Shown: positions 16,545 through 27,503, numbered from the stretch's first letter. The stretch: DNA of 64,000 nt from Rhodanobacter sp. FDAARGOS 1247 (GCF_016889805.1 NZ_CP069535.1:1736001-1800000); one strand, 5' to 3'. A program made the numbers and translations. Notes: generated by a model from the sequence alone, not told the origin.

Positions 16545-16790
16545 GGGGATTGCCTCCTTCGATGATGGCCAGCCGGGGTAACCCGATCGAGTCTGCCCTC
16601 ATGCACCCAAACAAACCATTCGGTTTTTCCGATCGGGACGATAGGCAGTATCATCCCGGTCCGCGACCCGGCACCGGCTTTCACGGCCGCTGGCCGGATG
16701 GATGGAGAAGATGGGCGATCAGGAATATCGTGTAGGGCTGGTCGCCTGATTCTCCTGTTCCCCCACGATTCCCCAACCCAAGGAAATGCC

Positions 16791-17843
16791 ATGACCACCA
16801 AAGCCTACGGCGCCCATGCTGCCGACAAGCCGTTGCAGTCCCTGGACATCGAGCGCCGCGCGCCCGGTCCGCAGGACGTGCAGATCGAGATCGCCTACTG
16901 CGGCGTCTGCCATTCCGACCTGCATACCGTGCGCTCGGAGTGGGGCGGCACGCTCTATCCCTGCGTGCCCGGTCACGAGATCGTCGGCCACGTCAGCGCC
17001 GTGGGCCATGAAGTCACTGGTTTCAAGCTCGGCGACATCGTGGGCGTGGGCTGCCTGGTCGGCAGCTGCCAGCATTGCGCGGCCTGCGACGAGGGGCTGG
17101 AGCAGTATTGCGAGAACGGTTTCGTCGGCACCTACAACGGCCCCACGCCGGACGCCCCGGGACACACCCTGGGCGGCTATTCGCAGCGCATCGTGGTGGA
17201 CAGGAAGTTCGTGCTGAAGATCCGTCATCCGGAAGAGCAGCTGGCGGCGGTCGCGCCGCTGCTGTGCGCCGGCATCACCACCTATTCGCCCCTGCGGCAC
17301 TGGAAGGTCGGTCCCGGCAGCAAGGTCGGCGTGGTCGGCATCGGCGGGCTGGGCCACATGGGCGTGAAGCTCGCCCACGCGATGGGCGCGCACGTGGTGG
17401 CGTTCACCACTTCGGACAGCAAGCGCCAGGCGGCGCTGGACCTGGGCGCGAACGAGGTGGTGGTGTCGCGCAATGCCGACGAGATGAAGGCGCACGCCAA
17501 CAGCTTCGACTTCATCCTCAACACCGTGGCCGCCAGCCATTCGCTGGATGCCTTCACCAGCTTGCTCAAACGCGACGGCACCATGGTGCTGGTCGGCGTG
17601 CCGGAGCATCCGCATCCGTCACCGAACATCGCCAACCTGATCTTCAAGCGCCGCGCGATCGCCGGCTCGCTGATCGGCGGCATCGCCGAAACCCAGGAGA
17701 TGCTGGATTTCTGCGCCGACAAGGGCATCGTCTCCGACATCGAGATGATCCGCGCCCAGCAGATCGACGAGGCCTACGACCGCATGGTCAAGGGCGACGT
17801 GAAATACCGCTTCGTGATCGACAACAGCTCGCTGGCCGGCTGA
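16791..17843 (+). CDS. Zinc-dependent NADP alcohol dehydrogenase (YahK/CAD type)
   Basis: 350-aa medium-chain dehydrogenase reducing aldehydes or oxidising alcohols. Catalytic zinc ligands: Cys in YCGVCHSDLH (near residue 36) and GHE near 63; structural zinc by four Cys in GSCQHCAACDEGLEQYC near 88-104; Rossmann motif GIGGLGHMG near 177-185. The ATG at 16791 is chosen because AAGGAA precedes it and the upstream frame would encode an unrelated leader. The group includes broad-range cinnamyl-alcohol-type aldehyde reductases. It is divergent from catalase, hinting at a shared oxidative or aldehyde stress response. Confidence 0.93.
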   Translation: MTTKAYGAHAADKPLQSLDIERRAPGPQDVQIEIAYCGVCHSDLHTVRSEWGGTLYPCVPGHEIVGHVSAVGHEVTGFKLGDIVGVGCLVGSCQHCAACDEGLEQYCENGFVGTYNGPTPDAPGHTLGGYSQRIVVDRKFVLKIRHPEEQLAAVAPLLCAGITTYSPLRHWKVGPGSKVGVVGIGGLGHMGVKLAHAMGAHVVAFTTSDSKRQAALDLGANEVVVSRNADEMKAHANSFDFILNTVAASHSLDAFTSLLKRDGTMVLVGVPEHPHPSPNIANLIFKRRAIAGSLIGGIAETQEMLDFCADKGIVSDIEMIRAQQIDEAYDRMVKGDVKYRFVIDNSSLAG

Positions 17844-17854
17844 TCCGCACTGCT

Positions 17855-17878
17855 CCCTCCCCTGCGAGCAGGGGAGGG
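17855..17878. repeat. Dispersed palindromic repeat, family 1 (copy 2)
   Basis: Perfect 11-bp stem CCCTCCCCTGC / GCAGGGGAGGG with a GA loop, followed by CCGGGGTGGGG. It lies 11 nt after the alcohol dehydrogenase stop and could also stop transcription, though it has no T-run. Confidence 0.8.
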
Positions 17879-18048
17879 CCGGGGTGGGGTCGCTCTTGCC
17901 ACCAGGAGGAAGGTCTTCTCTCGAAAGGCTTCCGGCATCCCATCCGGGGATCCGGGTTCCGCCTGCGGGTTACGATGCAAGTTTTTCCGGACATCCCCTG
18001 GCGTTGTAGCATCCGCTTTCCGTCCGTGACTACGTCACAAGGAAAGAC

Positions 18049-18801
18049 ATGCCCATCGTTTTCCTGTTGTCGATTGCCCTGCAGGCGGCCTGTGCCATTC
18101 ATGTGGTACGTAGCGGCCGTCCGTTGTACTGGATCTGGTTGATCCTGGTCGGCTCCTATCTTGGCGTGCTCATCTACGCGCTGGTCGCGATCCTTCCGGA
18201 CTGGCGGCACGATCCTCGCGGCCGCAACGTGGCCAGCAAGACGCTCAAGATCATTGATCCGCAGCGGCGGCGACGTGAGCTGGAACGCCAGCTCGAACTC
18301 AGCAACACGGTGGACAACCGGCGCCATCTTGCCGAGGAAAGTCTGGCGCTGGGTGACTATGCCAATGCGCAGGAACTCTTTCAGAGCCTGCTTACGGGAA
18401 TGTACGTCACCGAACCATACTTCATGCTCGGGCTTGCTCAGGCACAGTTCGGCAACGGCAACTATGCCGATACACGCCAGACCCTGGAGGCGCTGATCGA
18501 GGCCAATCCTGGTTTCAAATCCCCGGAAGGACACCTGCTTTATGCACGCTGCCTGGAAGAACTGGGCCAAACCGAGGCGGCGCTCGACGAGTACCGCGTC
18601 CTTGCCGACAGTTATCCAGGCGAAGAGGGTCGTTTCCGTTATGGTCGTCTGCTTGCAAGAAGCCAGCGCCGTGGCGAGGCACGCGAAGTTCTGCAAACCC
18701 AGATTCGCCGCGCCAGATTGATGCCTGGTTACTATCGGCGCAAGGAACAGTCCTGGCTGAAAGCGGCCAAGATGGAGCTGGCCCAGCTGGGCGACGCCTG
18801 A
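18049..18801 (+). CDS. Membrane-anchored TPR protein
   Basis: 250-aa protein with two N-terminal membrane segments (about residues 3-17 and 25-47, LYWIWLILVGSYLGVLIYAL), then TPR-like helical repeats from about 85 to 225 (for example AEESLALGDYANAQELFQSL and LGQAQFGNGNYADTRQTLEA-like units). TPR domains scaffold protein complexes at the membrane. AAGGAAAG precedes the ATG. No gene partner is obvious; the downstream gene is convergent. Confidence 0.8.
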   Translation: MPIVFLLSIALQAACAIHVVRSGRPLYWIWLILVGSYLGVLIYALVAILPDWRHDPRGRNVASKTLKIIDPQRRRRELERQLELSNTVDNRRHLAEESLALGDYANAQELFQSLLTGMYVTEPYFMLGLAQAQFGNGNYADTRQTLEALIEANPGFKSPEGHLLYARCLEELGQTEAALDEYRVLADSYPGEEGRFRYGRLLARSQRRGEAREVLQTQIRRARLMPGYYRRKEQSWLKAAKMELAQLGDA

Positions 18802-18925
18802 TCGGCGTTCTGCCTTCGGCAACGCTCCCCCGGCGGCAGCCTGACCTTGCGGGACTGCCTGTCCAGCACGGCTGCCGCCGCTGCGGGCTCAACCTGTCCC
18901 CCGCGCCCGAATCGAATCATTGCGC

Positions 18926-19483
18926 TTAACCGCGCCAGTTCGCATGCCGCTCCCAGAACGCCACCGCCTGCCGATACGCCGCGCGGTCCAGCGGCACGCC
19001 CGAGCCGCCTTCCTCCACGCCCAGCGCATTGCGCAGCATGGTGATCGGCACCATCGGAATCTCTTCCGGTTCGGCGGTGTAGAGGCAGCCCACCACGCCC
19101 CAGTCCGCGTCGATCGGCGCGCCTTCCTTCGCCAGCTGCTCGCGGCTGTAGAGGATCGGCAGCAGATAGTTCGCGACCGGCGGATCGATGCCTTCGAACC
19201 AGCGCACCAGCACCGGCAGTTCGTCGGTGCTGCGCGCCTCGTAGGCCGAACGCAGCAGGTGGCGATTGGCCTCGGTGATCGGCGTGGCGGTGCAGCGTGT
19301 GGACGTCCAGTTGCGGTGCACGTGCAGCTTGCAGAACGGGGCGTAGCCGTCGAGTACGTGCAGCGGTGCTTCGGTGTTGAGGCGCCGCTCGAACGCCTCG
19401 GCGCTGCAATCCTGGATCGCGCTGGGTCGCTGGTCGCGCGGGAACAGGCGGGTGCGCGCGAATCGCGTCAGGACGATGGACAT
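18926..19483 (-). CDS. DUF3228 family protein
   Basis: 185-aa soluble protein resembling the DUF3228 family (KLHVHRNWTSTRCTATPITE near 52-71 and EIPMVPITMLRNALG near 142-156). No signal or membrane segment. Function of the family is unknown. It overlaps nothing; it is separated from the upstream SDR gene by 21 nt, so the two form a probable operon. Confidence 0.82.
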   Translation of the reverse strand: MSIVLTRFARTRLFPRDQRPSAIQDCSAEAFERRLNTEAPLHVLDGYAPFCKLHVHRNWTSTRCTATPITEANRHLLRSAYEARSTDELPVLVRWFEGIDPPVANYLLPILYSREQLAKEGAPIDADWGVVGCLYTAEPEEIPMVPITMLRNALGVEEGGSGVPLDRAAYRQAVAFWERHANWRG

Positions 19484-19504
19484 GGGGTGTTCCGGCCAGC
19501 CCGT

Positions 19505-20188
19505 TCAGACGCGGCCGGTCACCGGGATCAGCGCACCGGTGATCGCGGAGGACTGTTCCGACAGCAGGAACACGATCACGTCGGCGAGTTGCTCCGGCCT
19601 GACCCAGCGGGAAAAGTCGGCCTTGGGCATGTCGGCGCGATTGGGAGGCGTGTCGATGATGCTGGGCAGCAGCGCGTTGACGGTGATGTCGCGTTCCTTC
19701 AGCTCCTCGGCCAGCGCTTCGGTGAAGCGCATCACGCCGGACTTGGAGGCGGTGTAGGCGCCGACGCCGGCGCCGGCCTTCACGGCGGACGCCGCGCCGA
19801 TGTTGATGATGCGGCCACCGGCCTGCAGGTGTTCCAGCGCGGCCTGGCTTGCCGCCACGGCGGTGCGCAGATTGACCCGATACAGCAGGTCCCAGGTATC
19901 CACGCTGCCGTCGGCGACGTTTTCGTAGCGGAAGGTGCCCGCGATATTGACCAGCGCGTCGAGGCCGCCGAGCGCATCGGCCGCCGCGGCCAACGCCTGT
20001 TTCGCCGACTGCGGATCAGCCAGGTCGACGCCACCGAGGCAGGTTGCCTGGGCAATGCCGCCGGCCGGCGGATCGGCCCGATCGATGGCCACCACCTTGG
20101 CACCCGCGTCGAGCGCCGCGCGCACCGCCGCCAGGCCGAGTGTGCCGAAACCGCCGGTGATGGCGATGCGTCGCTGCTTCAATTGCAT
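19505..20188 (-). CDS. Short-chain dehydrogenase/reductase
   Basis: 227-aa classical SDR using NAD(P)H on an unknown carbonyl or alcohol. Cofactor motif TGGFGTLG at residues 10-17, NIAG near 82-85, catalytic Ser in NIGAASAV and YTASK (Tyr-x3-Lys) near 145-149. The ATG at 20188 gives the standard SDR length; longer frames have no family support. Upstream of DUF3228 on the same strand, 21 nt apart. Substrate cannot be read from sequence. Confidence 0.88.
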   Translation of the reverse strand: MQLKQRRIAITGGFGTLGLAAVRAALDAGAKVVAIDRADPPAGGIAQATCLGGVDLADPQSAKQALAAAADALGGLDALVNIAGTFRYENVADGSVDTWDLLYRVNLRTAVAASQAALEHLQAGGRIINIGAASAVKAGAGVGAYTASKSGVMRFTEALAEELKERDITVNALLPSIIDTPPNRADMPKADFSRWVRPEQLADVIVFLLSEQSSAITGALIPVTGRV

Positions 20189-20276
20189 GGTGCTCTCCAG
20201 GAATGCCCACCCGACAGGATAGCCGCCCCGCCAGAAGCCTGAAAGCGGCGCGGCACCGAGGCATGCATGCCTTGCG

Positions 20277-22049
<1,773 letters not shown>

Positions 22050-22165
22050 GGGTACTCGCAGATGGGGGCGGGAATGACGCGGGCAATGCCATTCAAGGTG
22101 GGGCGTGGCACGGTCGATTCAATCGTCGTGCTGCCGATTGCCCGGACCGTTGCCGGCTGCGACAG

Positions 22166-22762
22166 TCAATCCAGGCGTTTCGCGCTGCTGCGGCCGCGGC
22201 TGATGTCGCTGATGCGCAGGCAGGCCTCGGCGACGTGGCTGTCCGGCAGGCGCAATTCCAGTTCGACGCCGTCGGCGCCGAACGACTCGTGTTCTACCTC
22301 GGCCTGCAACTCCTTCAGGCGCGCCTTGAGCAGGGCGAGTTCGGCGAAGTCGCAACGCAGGGCCAGCCGTGCCATCGCCACGATCGGGGCGCGCTCGGCG
22401 CGGCGCAGGCATTCGGCGGCGGTGCCGCCATAGGCCCGCACCAGCCCGCCGGCGCCGAGCTTGATGCCGCCGTACCAGCGCGCCACCACCACGACCACGC
22501 CATCCATCTGCTGGCCCTCGATCGCCTGCAGGATCGGCCGGCCGGCGGTGCCGCCGGGCTCGCCGTCGTCGTTGAAGCGATAGTCCTGGCCGATGCGGTA
22601 AGCCCAGCAGTTGTGCGTGGCGGCGGGGTCGGCGACTTCGCGCAGGAAGTCCAGCGCCTGCCCCGGCGTCGTCACCGGGGCGGCGTTGGCGAGGAAACGG
22701 CTTTTGCGGATTTCTTCCTGATGAGCGCAGCGCTGGACCAGGGTCGACAGCGGCTCGCTCAT
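22166..22762 (-). CDS. YigZ/IMPACT family protein
   Basis: 198-aa cytoplasmic protein of the YigZ/IMPACT family. Conserved THNCWAYRIG near 50-59, DDGEPGGTAGRPIL near 64-77 and VVARWYGGIKLGAGGL near 91-106 are present. Function is unclear; eukaryotic IMPACT affects translation control, and bacterial YigZ may bind nucleotides or RNA. ATG at 22762 is chosen because it overlaps the preceding stop as ATGA, showing translational coupling to the sigma-factor operon. Confidence 0.9.
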   Translation of the reverse strand: MSEPLSTLVQRCAHQEEIRKSRFLANAAPVTTPGQALDFLREVADPAATHNCWAYRIGQDYRFNDDGEPGGTAGRPILQAIEGQQMDGVVVVVARWYGGIKLGAGGLVRAYGGTAAECLRRAERAPIVAMARLALRCDFAELALLKARLKELQAEVEHESFGADGVELELRLPDSHVAEACLRISDISRGRSSAKRLD

Positions 22763-23730
22763 GGTTCCTGCAGTTGCGCCTGCAGCTCGGCTGGCAAGGG
22801 CCACTGCGGATGCGCCTGGCGGAATGCGCGCAGCCGCTGCAGCGCCTCGTCATGCTGACCTTGCGCGAACAGTTGGCGGATCTTGTCCAGTTCCTGCGCC
22901 GGCGTATCGCCGGGCCGGGCGGCGGTGGCCTGGTCGCTGGCTGCAGCGCTGGGTGCAACCGGTTGCGCCGACTTGTCGAGCGTGCCGCTGGCTGCCGCAT
23001 TGGCGGACGCTTCCTGCAGCGGTGCGGGCGGCGGCGGTGCCGGTGGTGCGGGCGGTGCGTACTGCACCTGCGGCGCGGGTGCGGCCACTTCGGCGAGCGG
23101 TAGGGGCGCAGCCATCGGTTTGGCCGCGGCCGCGCGTCGGGCCGACTGGAGTCGAGCCGACTGGACCGCGCTGTCCTGCTTCATCTTCTTCGCCGCGGAC
23201 GCCTGCAGCGCGGCGCGCTGATCGGCGAGTCGGGGTGCCGGCGGTGCGGCGGGCGCGACCGTGCCCGCCAGCGGCGCGGTCGCTTCCTGCCTGGCCATGT
23301 CGGAGACGGTGGGCGCGGTCGCCTCCCGGGCGGCGACCGGTGCCGACGGCGGCAGGCTGGATTCGCGCAGTTGCCAGGCCAGGCCGGCCACCAGCACCAG
23401 GCTGGCGGCGCTACCCAGGGCGATCAGCCACGGTGGTGCGCGCCGGCGCCGCGAGGTGCCGTCGATCGAAGGAATCGCCTTTGCCGTGACGGCCGAAACC
23501 GGCTTCGGATGAACCCAGTCGCCGGGCTCGCGGGGACCCTTGCGCCGCTCGGTAACGGTGGGGTCGCCGGATGGGGCGAGGGCCGCGGCGGCCGCACGCA
23601 ACACCGCCGCATCCAGCGCGGGCGAAGGCTCGCTGCGCGGCAGCTCGCGATACAGCGCGGCCAGCTCGGCTTCGCCGGGCAGCGGCTCGTCGGCTGAGGG
23701 CGGATCGTTCGGGGGCAGGGGCGTGGTCAT
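22759..23730 (-). CDS. Putative anti-sigma factor, Ala/Pro-rich, single membrane span
   Basis: 323-aa protein. Residues 1-95 form a cytoplasmic head, then one membrane segment near 98-117 (LIALGSAASLVLVAGLAWQL), then a long Ala/Pro-rich periplasmic region (about 125-265) and a TPR-like end (DKIRQLFAQGQHDEALQRL near 283-301). No zinc-binding anti-sigma motif is visible. It overlaps the sigma-factor gene by ATGA and follows it, the usual position of a membrane anti-sigma factor; that role is inferred from context. Confidence 0.72.
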   Translation of the reverse strand: MTTPLPPNDPPSADEPLPGEAELAALYRELPRSEPSPALDAAVLRAAAAALAPSGDPTVTERRKGPREPGDWVHPKPVSAVTAKAIPSIDGTSRRRRAPPWLIALGSAASLVLVAGLAWQLRESSLPPSAPVAAREATAPTVSDMARQEATAPLAGTVAPAAPPAPRLADQRAALQASAAKKMKQDSAVQSARLQSARRAAAAKPMAAPLPLAEVAAPAPQVQYAPPAPPAPPPPAPLQEASANAAASGTLDKSAQPVAPSAAASDQATAARPGDTPAQELDKIRQLFAQGQHDEALQRLRAFRQAHPQWPLPAELQAQLQEP

Positions 23731-24281
23731 TCGGACAGCACTTCGCGTAATCGATTCATGGCATAGCGCAGGCGCGACTTCACCGTTTCGCGCCCGGCAC
23801 CGGTGACCACGGCAATTTCCTCCAGGCTCAGCTCCTGCTCCAGCCGCAGCAGCACGGCGGTGCGCTGTTCGTCCGGCAACTGCTCGATCGCCAGCTGCAG
23901 GTTGCGTCGGCGTTCGAAGGCGGACAGCGCGTGGTCGGGCTGCTCGCGTTCGGGCGTGGCCAGGTTGGCCAGTGCCAGTTCGGCTTCGTCGCCATCGGCC
24001 ATCGGGCGCTGGCGGCGGGTGCCGTCGATCATCAGGTTGTGGGCGATCTGCAGCAGCCAGGTACTGAACTTCGCCTGCGGCTGGTAGCGCTCGCGGGCGC
24101 CGATCACCCGGCTCCAGGTTTCCTGGAACAGCTCGTCGGTGCGATGCGGATCGCGCACGCTGCGCAGCAGGAAGCGGTACAGCATGCCGCGATGGCGCGC
24201 ATACAGCGCCTCGAACGCGGCGAGGTCGCCACGGGCGTAGGCCAGCATCAGCAGGGCATCGGGATCGACCGCGGCATCCAT
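23727..24281 (-). CDS. ECF-subfamily RNA polymerase sigma factor
   Basis: 184-aa sigma factor with region 2 (AFEALYARHRGMLYRFLLRS near 21-40 and DELFQETWSRVIGARERY near 49-66) and region 4 (AIEQLPDEQRTAVLLRLEQEL near 130-150, followed by the GAGRETVKSRL helix-turn-helix). It should recruit RNA polymerase to a dedicated regulon in response to an envelope signal relayed by the next gene. The start at 24281 is preferred on length; a longer upstream frame passes through repeat DNA. First gene of a three-gene operon with ATGA overlaps. Confidence 0.93.
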   Translation of the reverse strand: MDAAVDPDALLMLAYARGDLAAFEALYARHRGMLYRFLLRSVRDPHRTDELFQETWSRVIGARERYQPQAKFSTWLLQIAHNLMIDGTRRQRPMADGDEAELALANLATPEREQPDHALSAFERRRNLQLAIEQLPDEQRTAVLLRLEQELSLEEIAVVTGAGRETVKSRLRYAMNRLREVLSE

Positions 24282-24360
24282 GGAGTGCGAGGGTAAGGCA
24301 AATCGCCGGGGAGCGGGGAGATCGTGATGTTTCCCCCGAAAAGCGTCACCCCCTCCCAAC

Positions 24361-24383
24361 CTTCCCCTGCATGCAGGGGGAGG
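24361..24383. repeat. Dispersed palindromic repeat, family 1 (copy 3)
   Basis: CTTCCCCTGC AT GCAGGGGGAGG, a slightly diverged copy. With copy 4 it occupies the 301-bp gap 24282-24582 between the sigma-factor gene and the VWA lipoprotein gene; no gene is visible there. Confidence 0.75.
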
Positions 24384-24447
24384 AGAAAGGGCTGGTGGTG
24401 CCGCGCTCATCCTGTCCGACAGATTTCGACGGCGCGGCAAGGCTGCC

Positions 24448-24471
24448 CCCTCCCCTGCACGCAGGGGAGGG
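24448..24471. repeat. Dispersed palindromic repeat, family 1 (copy 4)
   Basis: Perfect 11-bp stem with AC loop, followed by TTGGGGTGGGGT as in copy 1 read on the other strand. It lies 87 bp from copy 3. Confidence 0.8.
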
Positions 24472-24582
24472 TTGGGGTGGGGTGCTCTTGCCGGTTCCAG
24501 TCCCGCTGCGCGGTGGTGGCCGGGGAAGGGCAGCGGGGAGAGCCTGCCCATGACCGCCACCGCCGCAGCGGGGCCGGAAACC

Positions 24583-26412
24583 TCAGCGCGCCGCGGTGTC
24601 GCTGGCGCCGTCATGACCGCGCGTGACCAGCCCGTTGGCCAGTTTCACCAGTTGCACGAAGCCGGCGCGGTAGCCGTCGGCATCGTCGCCGCGGGCGTCG
24701 TTGGCCAGTTTCGCGATCTGGGTGTAGCCGTAGCCGTCCAGGTATTTGCCGCCGCGCAGGGCGTCGGCGAAGGCGGCCACCGCGGCGGCGTAGCGCAGGC
24801 GTTCGCTGGCCTGTGCCTCGGCGTGCGCGGCGATCGGCTGTTCGATCAGCTTGCTGTCCGCTTGCCCCGGCAATTTGTAGCGCAGGCGCAGGAAGGCCAG
24901 TTCGTTGCCGCTTTCATCCGTGGCCACGTGTTTGCCGTAGCGCAGCGGATCGATGCGCGCGGCGTTCGAGCCTTTCGGGGTGATCTCGTAGATCGCGGTG
25001 ACGTTGGCGCCTGCACCGATCTCGCCGGCGTCGACCTTGTCGTTGTTGAAGTCCTCGCGCTTGAGCATGCGCTTCTCGTAGCCGATCAGGCGATATTCCT
25101 GCACCTGCGCGGGATTGAACTCGACCTGGATCTTCACGTCCCTGGCGATCGTCAGCAAGGTGGCGGACATCTCGTCGACCAGCACGCGACGGCCTTCCTG
25201 CAGGCTGTCGATGTAGTGGTGGCTGCCGTTGCCCACATCGGCCAGCATCACCGCCATCGCATCGTTGTAGTTGCCTTCGCCGAAGCCCAGCGTGGTCAGC
25301 GCCACGCCGCTCTTGCGGTGGTCCTCGATGGTGGTCTTCAGCGCTTCCTGGTTCACCGTGCCCACGTTGAAATCGCCGTCGGTGGCCAGGATCACCCGGT
25401 TCACGCCGCCCTTGATGAAGCCCTGTTCGGCCTGCGCATAGGCCAGCTCGATGCCGGCGCCGCCGTTGGTGGAGCCGCCCGCCGACAGCCGGTCGATCGC
25501 CGCGTCGATGGTGGCGTGCTGGTCGCCCGCGGTGGAGGGCAGCACCACGCCGGCGTAGCCCGCATAGCTGACGATGGCCACGCGGTCCTGCCTGCGCAGC
25601 TGGCGCACCAGCTGTTTCAGCGAGGCCTGCAGCAGCGGCAGCTTGTCCGCCTCGTCCATCGAGCCGGAGGTGTCGATTAGGAACACCAGGTTCGAGGCGG
25701 GGATCTGCGCGGCCTGCACGCGGTAGCCCTGGATGCCGACCAGCAGCAGTTGCCGCTTCGCGTTCCATGGCGCGGGCGCCAGCTCGGTGGTGACGCTGAA
25801 CGGCTGCTCGCGACTCGCCGGCGGTGTGTAGCCGTAGTCGAAGTAGTTGATGAATTCCTCCGCCCGCACCGCGTCGGCCGGCGGCAACTGCCCCGCACTC
25901 AGCATGCGGCGCACGTTGGTGTACGAGCCGGTGTCGACGTCGATGCTGAAGGTGGACACCGGCTGCTCCCTGACCAGCTGCACCGGGTTGGTGTCGCGAT
26001 GGGTGTAGTTCTCGGTGTTGATGTCGCCCGGCAGTGGCTGCATCAAGGTCGGCGACGGCATGTAGGCCATGCGTTTCGCGCTTTGCGCGTTGTAGGACAT
26101 CGCGGCAACCTCGGCCAGCGCCGGTGGCGCCGGTGGTGCCACGGGCATGGGGACAACCTGGCCGGCGGCGGATGAAGAGCGATCGGCGGGACTGTCGCTC
26201 GGACTGTTGCCTTGGAGCTTGGCTTGCGCCGTAGCCTGGGGGCTGATTGGCGCGGGCTCTGCCACTGGTTCCACCACCGGCCCGGCCGGTGGCGTGGGTG
26301 CGCTGTCGTTCTTGCGCGCGGGGGTGTCGTTGGCGGGCCGCGACACGCTGCAACCGGTGAGTATCACCAGCAAGGCCAGCAGCAGGCTGTGCAACAGGGC
26401 TTTCAGTTTCAT
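24583..26412 (-). CDS. VWA-domain lipoprotein (YfbK-like)
   Basis: 609-aa lipoprotein: signal with lipobox LTGC (Cys21), an Ala/Pro-rich linker (about 30-105), a YfbK-type N-terminal region (VSTFSIDVDTGSYTNVRRM near 152-170), a von Willebrand A domain from about 240 with an intact MIDAS (Asp247-x-Ser249-x-Ser251 in LIDTSGSMDE) and a C-terminal DUF3520-like domain. It probably faces the periplasm and mediates metal-dependent protein contacts. AGGAG precedes the ATG at 26412. It lies upstream of the sigma-factor operon on the same strand, as VWA/YfbK genes often neighbour ECF genes. Confidence 0.9.
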   Translation of the reverse strand: MKLKALLHSLLLALLVILTGCSVSRPANDTPARKNDSAPTPPAGPVVEPVAEPAPISPQATAQAKLQGNSPSDSPADRSSSAAGQVVPMPVAPPAPPALAEVAAMSYNAQSAKRMAYMPSPTLMQPLPGDINTENYTHRDTNPVQLVREQPVSTFSIDVDTGSYTNVRRMLSAGQLPPADAVRAEEFINYFDYGYTPPASREQPFSVTTELAPAPWNAKRQLLLVGIQGYRVQAAQIPASNLVFLIDTSGSMDEADKLPLLQASLKQLVRQLRRQDRVAIVSYAGYAGVVLPSTAGDQHATIDAAIDRLSAGGSTNGGAGIELAYAQAEQGFIKGGVNRVILATDGDFNVGTVNQEALKTTIEDHRKSGVALTTLGFGEGNYNDAMAVMLADVGNGSHHYIDSLQEGRRVLVDEMSATLLTIARDVKIQVEFNPAQVQEYRLIGYEKRMLKREDFNNDKVDAGEIGAGANVTAIYEITPKGSNAARIDPLRYGKHVATDESGNELAFLRLRYKLPGQADSKLIEQPIAAHAEAQASERLRYAAAVAAFADALRGGKYLDGYGYTQIAKLANDARGDDADGYRAGFVQLVKLANGLVTRGHDGASDTAAR

Positions 26413-26527
26413 CGGGCGGTTCTCCTCTCCAGGTGGTGAAAGGTGAAACGCCGTGAACGGGGAAACGGGGTCAAACCGGGTGCGGCGCGGTAGCATGGCG
26501 CCCCTGCGCGCCATCCACCGGACCGAC

Positions 26528-27001
26528 ATGATCAACAACGACGTACTGCGTTCCATCCGCTACATGCTCGACCTCAGCGACGGCAAGGTGGTCGAGCTGA
26601 TCCACCTGGCCGATGCCGATGCCCCGGTCACGAAGGAAGACGTGCAGGGCTTCCTGAAGAAGGACAACGAGCCGGGTTATCTGGAATGCGGCAACCAGAC
26701 ACTGGCGCTGTTCCTGGACGGCCTGGTGTTCCACCGCCGCGGCAAGGACGACAGCCGCCCGGCGCGGCCGCCGGAGAAGCGCGTCACCAACAACGTGGTG
26801 TTGAAGAAGTTGCGCGTGGCCTTCGAGCTGAAGGACGTCGACATGCACGACATCCTCGAAGCCGCCGGCCTGCCGATCTCCAAGCCCGAACTCAGCGCGC
26901 TGTTCCGCCAGAGCGACCACAAGAACTTCAAGCTGTGCGGCGACCAACTGCTGCGGAACTTCCTGAAGGGGCTGACCATGCGGGTGCGCGGCAACGGCTG
27001 A
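26528..27001 (+). CDS. DUF1456 family protein (YehS-like)
   Basis: 157-aa cytoplasmic protein made of two homologous halves (NNDVLRSIRYMLDLSDGKVV near 3-22; NNVVLKKLRVAFELKDVDMH near 86-105), the usual DUF1456 repeat. The ATG at 26528 is chosen because the duplicated half starts right after it. Function unknown. It is divergent from the VWA lipoprotein gene across 115 bp. Confidence 0.9.
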   Translation: MINNDVLRSIRYMLDLSDGKVVELIHLADADAPVTKEDVQGFLKKDNEPGYLECGNQTLALFLDGLVFHRRGKDDSRPARPPEKRVTNNVVLKKLRVAFELKDVDMHDILEAAGLPISKPELSALFRQSDHKNFKLCGDQLLRNFLKGLTMRVRGNG

Positions 27002-27032
27002 GCGGGAACCCGTTCGGTGTCCTGCTCACCGA

Positions 27033-27446
27033 TTACAGCGACACTGCCGGATAGTGTTCGACATAGGACTCGCCGTTGCAGCCGTAATAGGTCACCTGCC
27101 GTTCGAGCAGGTCGACCTCATAGCGCACCACGCCCGCGTTCCAGCTGGCCAGCAGGAAGTCCGGAAAGCTGCTTTCCCCGGCCTGGTCGGTGCGCAGCGC
27201 GCGGACCAGCGCGGGCTGATCGAAGCCGGGCACATCAGCCATGCCGGACACCAGCGGCGTGCCTTGTTGCAGCACCGCGCCGCGCTCGGTCAGGTACAGA
27301 CTCTGGCAGGCGGGCAGCTGCCACACATTCCGTGTCACGCCCGCGCGCCTCAGCGTTTCGGCGAGGTACGGAAAGCCGCCCACGCGGGGACGAACGGCCA
27401 TGGCTTGCGCTTGCGCGGCTTGAAGGTGGGCCATCGCCTCACTCAT
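27033..27446 (-). CDS. DUF1398 family protein
   Basis: 137-aa cytoplasmic protein with the family signature GGFPYLAETLRRAGVTRNVW near 23-42 and CQSLYLTERGAV near 47-58. Function unknown. It lies 57 nt downstream of the MarR gene on the same strand, so it could be a MarR target co-transcribed from the operator-bearing promoter at about 28035. Confidence 0.78.
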   Translation of the reverse strand: MSEAMAHLQAAQAQAMAVRPRVGGFPYLAETLRRAGVTRNVWQLPACQSLYLTERGAVLQQGTPLVSGMADVPGFDQPALVRALRTDQAGESSFPDFLLASWNAGVVRYEVDLLERQVTYYGCNGESYVEHYPAVSL

Positions 27447-27503
27447 GGGGTTTCTCCTGGTTCGTGCATGGAAGGTTGAGGTCAGGGTGTCGACGCGTGC
27501 TGC

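Noticed and set aside
16640..16652. OxyR-like half-site between catalase and the alcohol dehydrogenase
   Set aside because: Only one GATA...TATC motif; the full four-element OxyR pattern is missing, so it is mentioned but not called.
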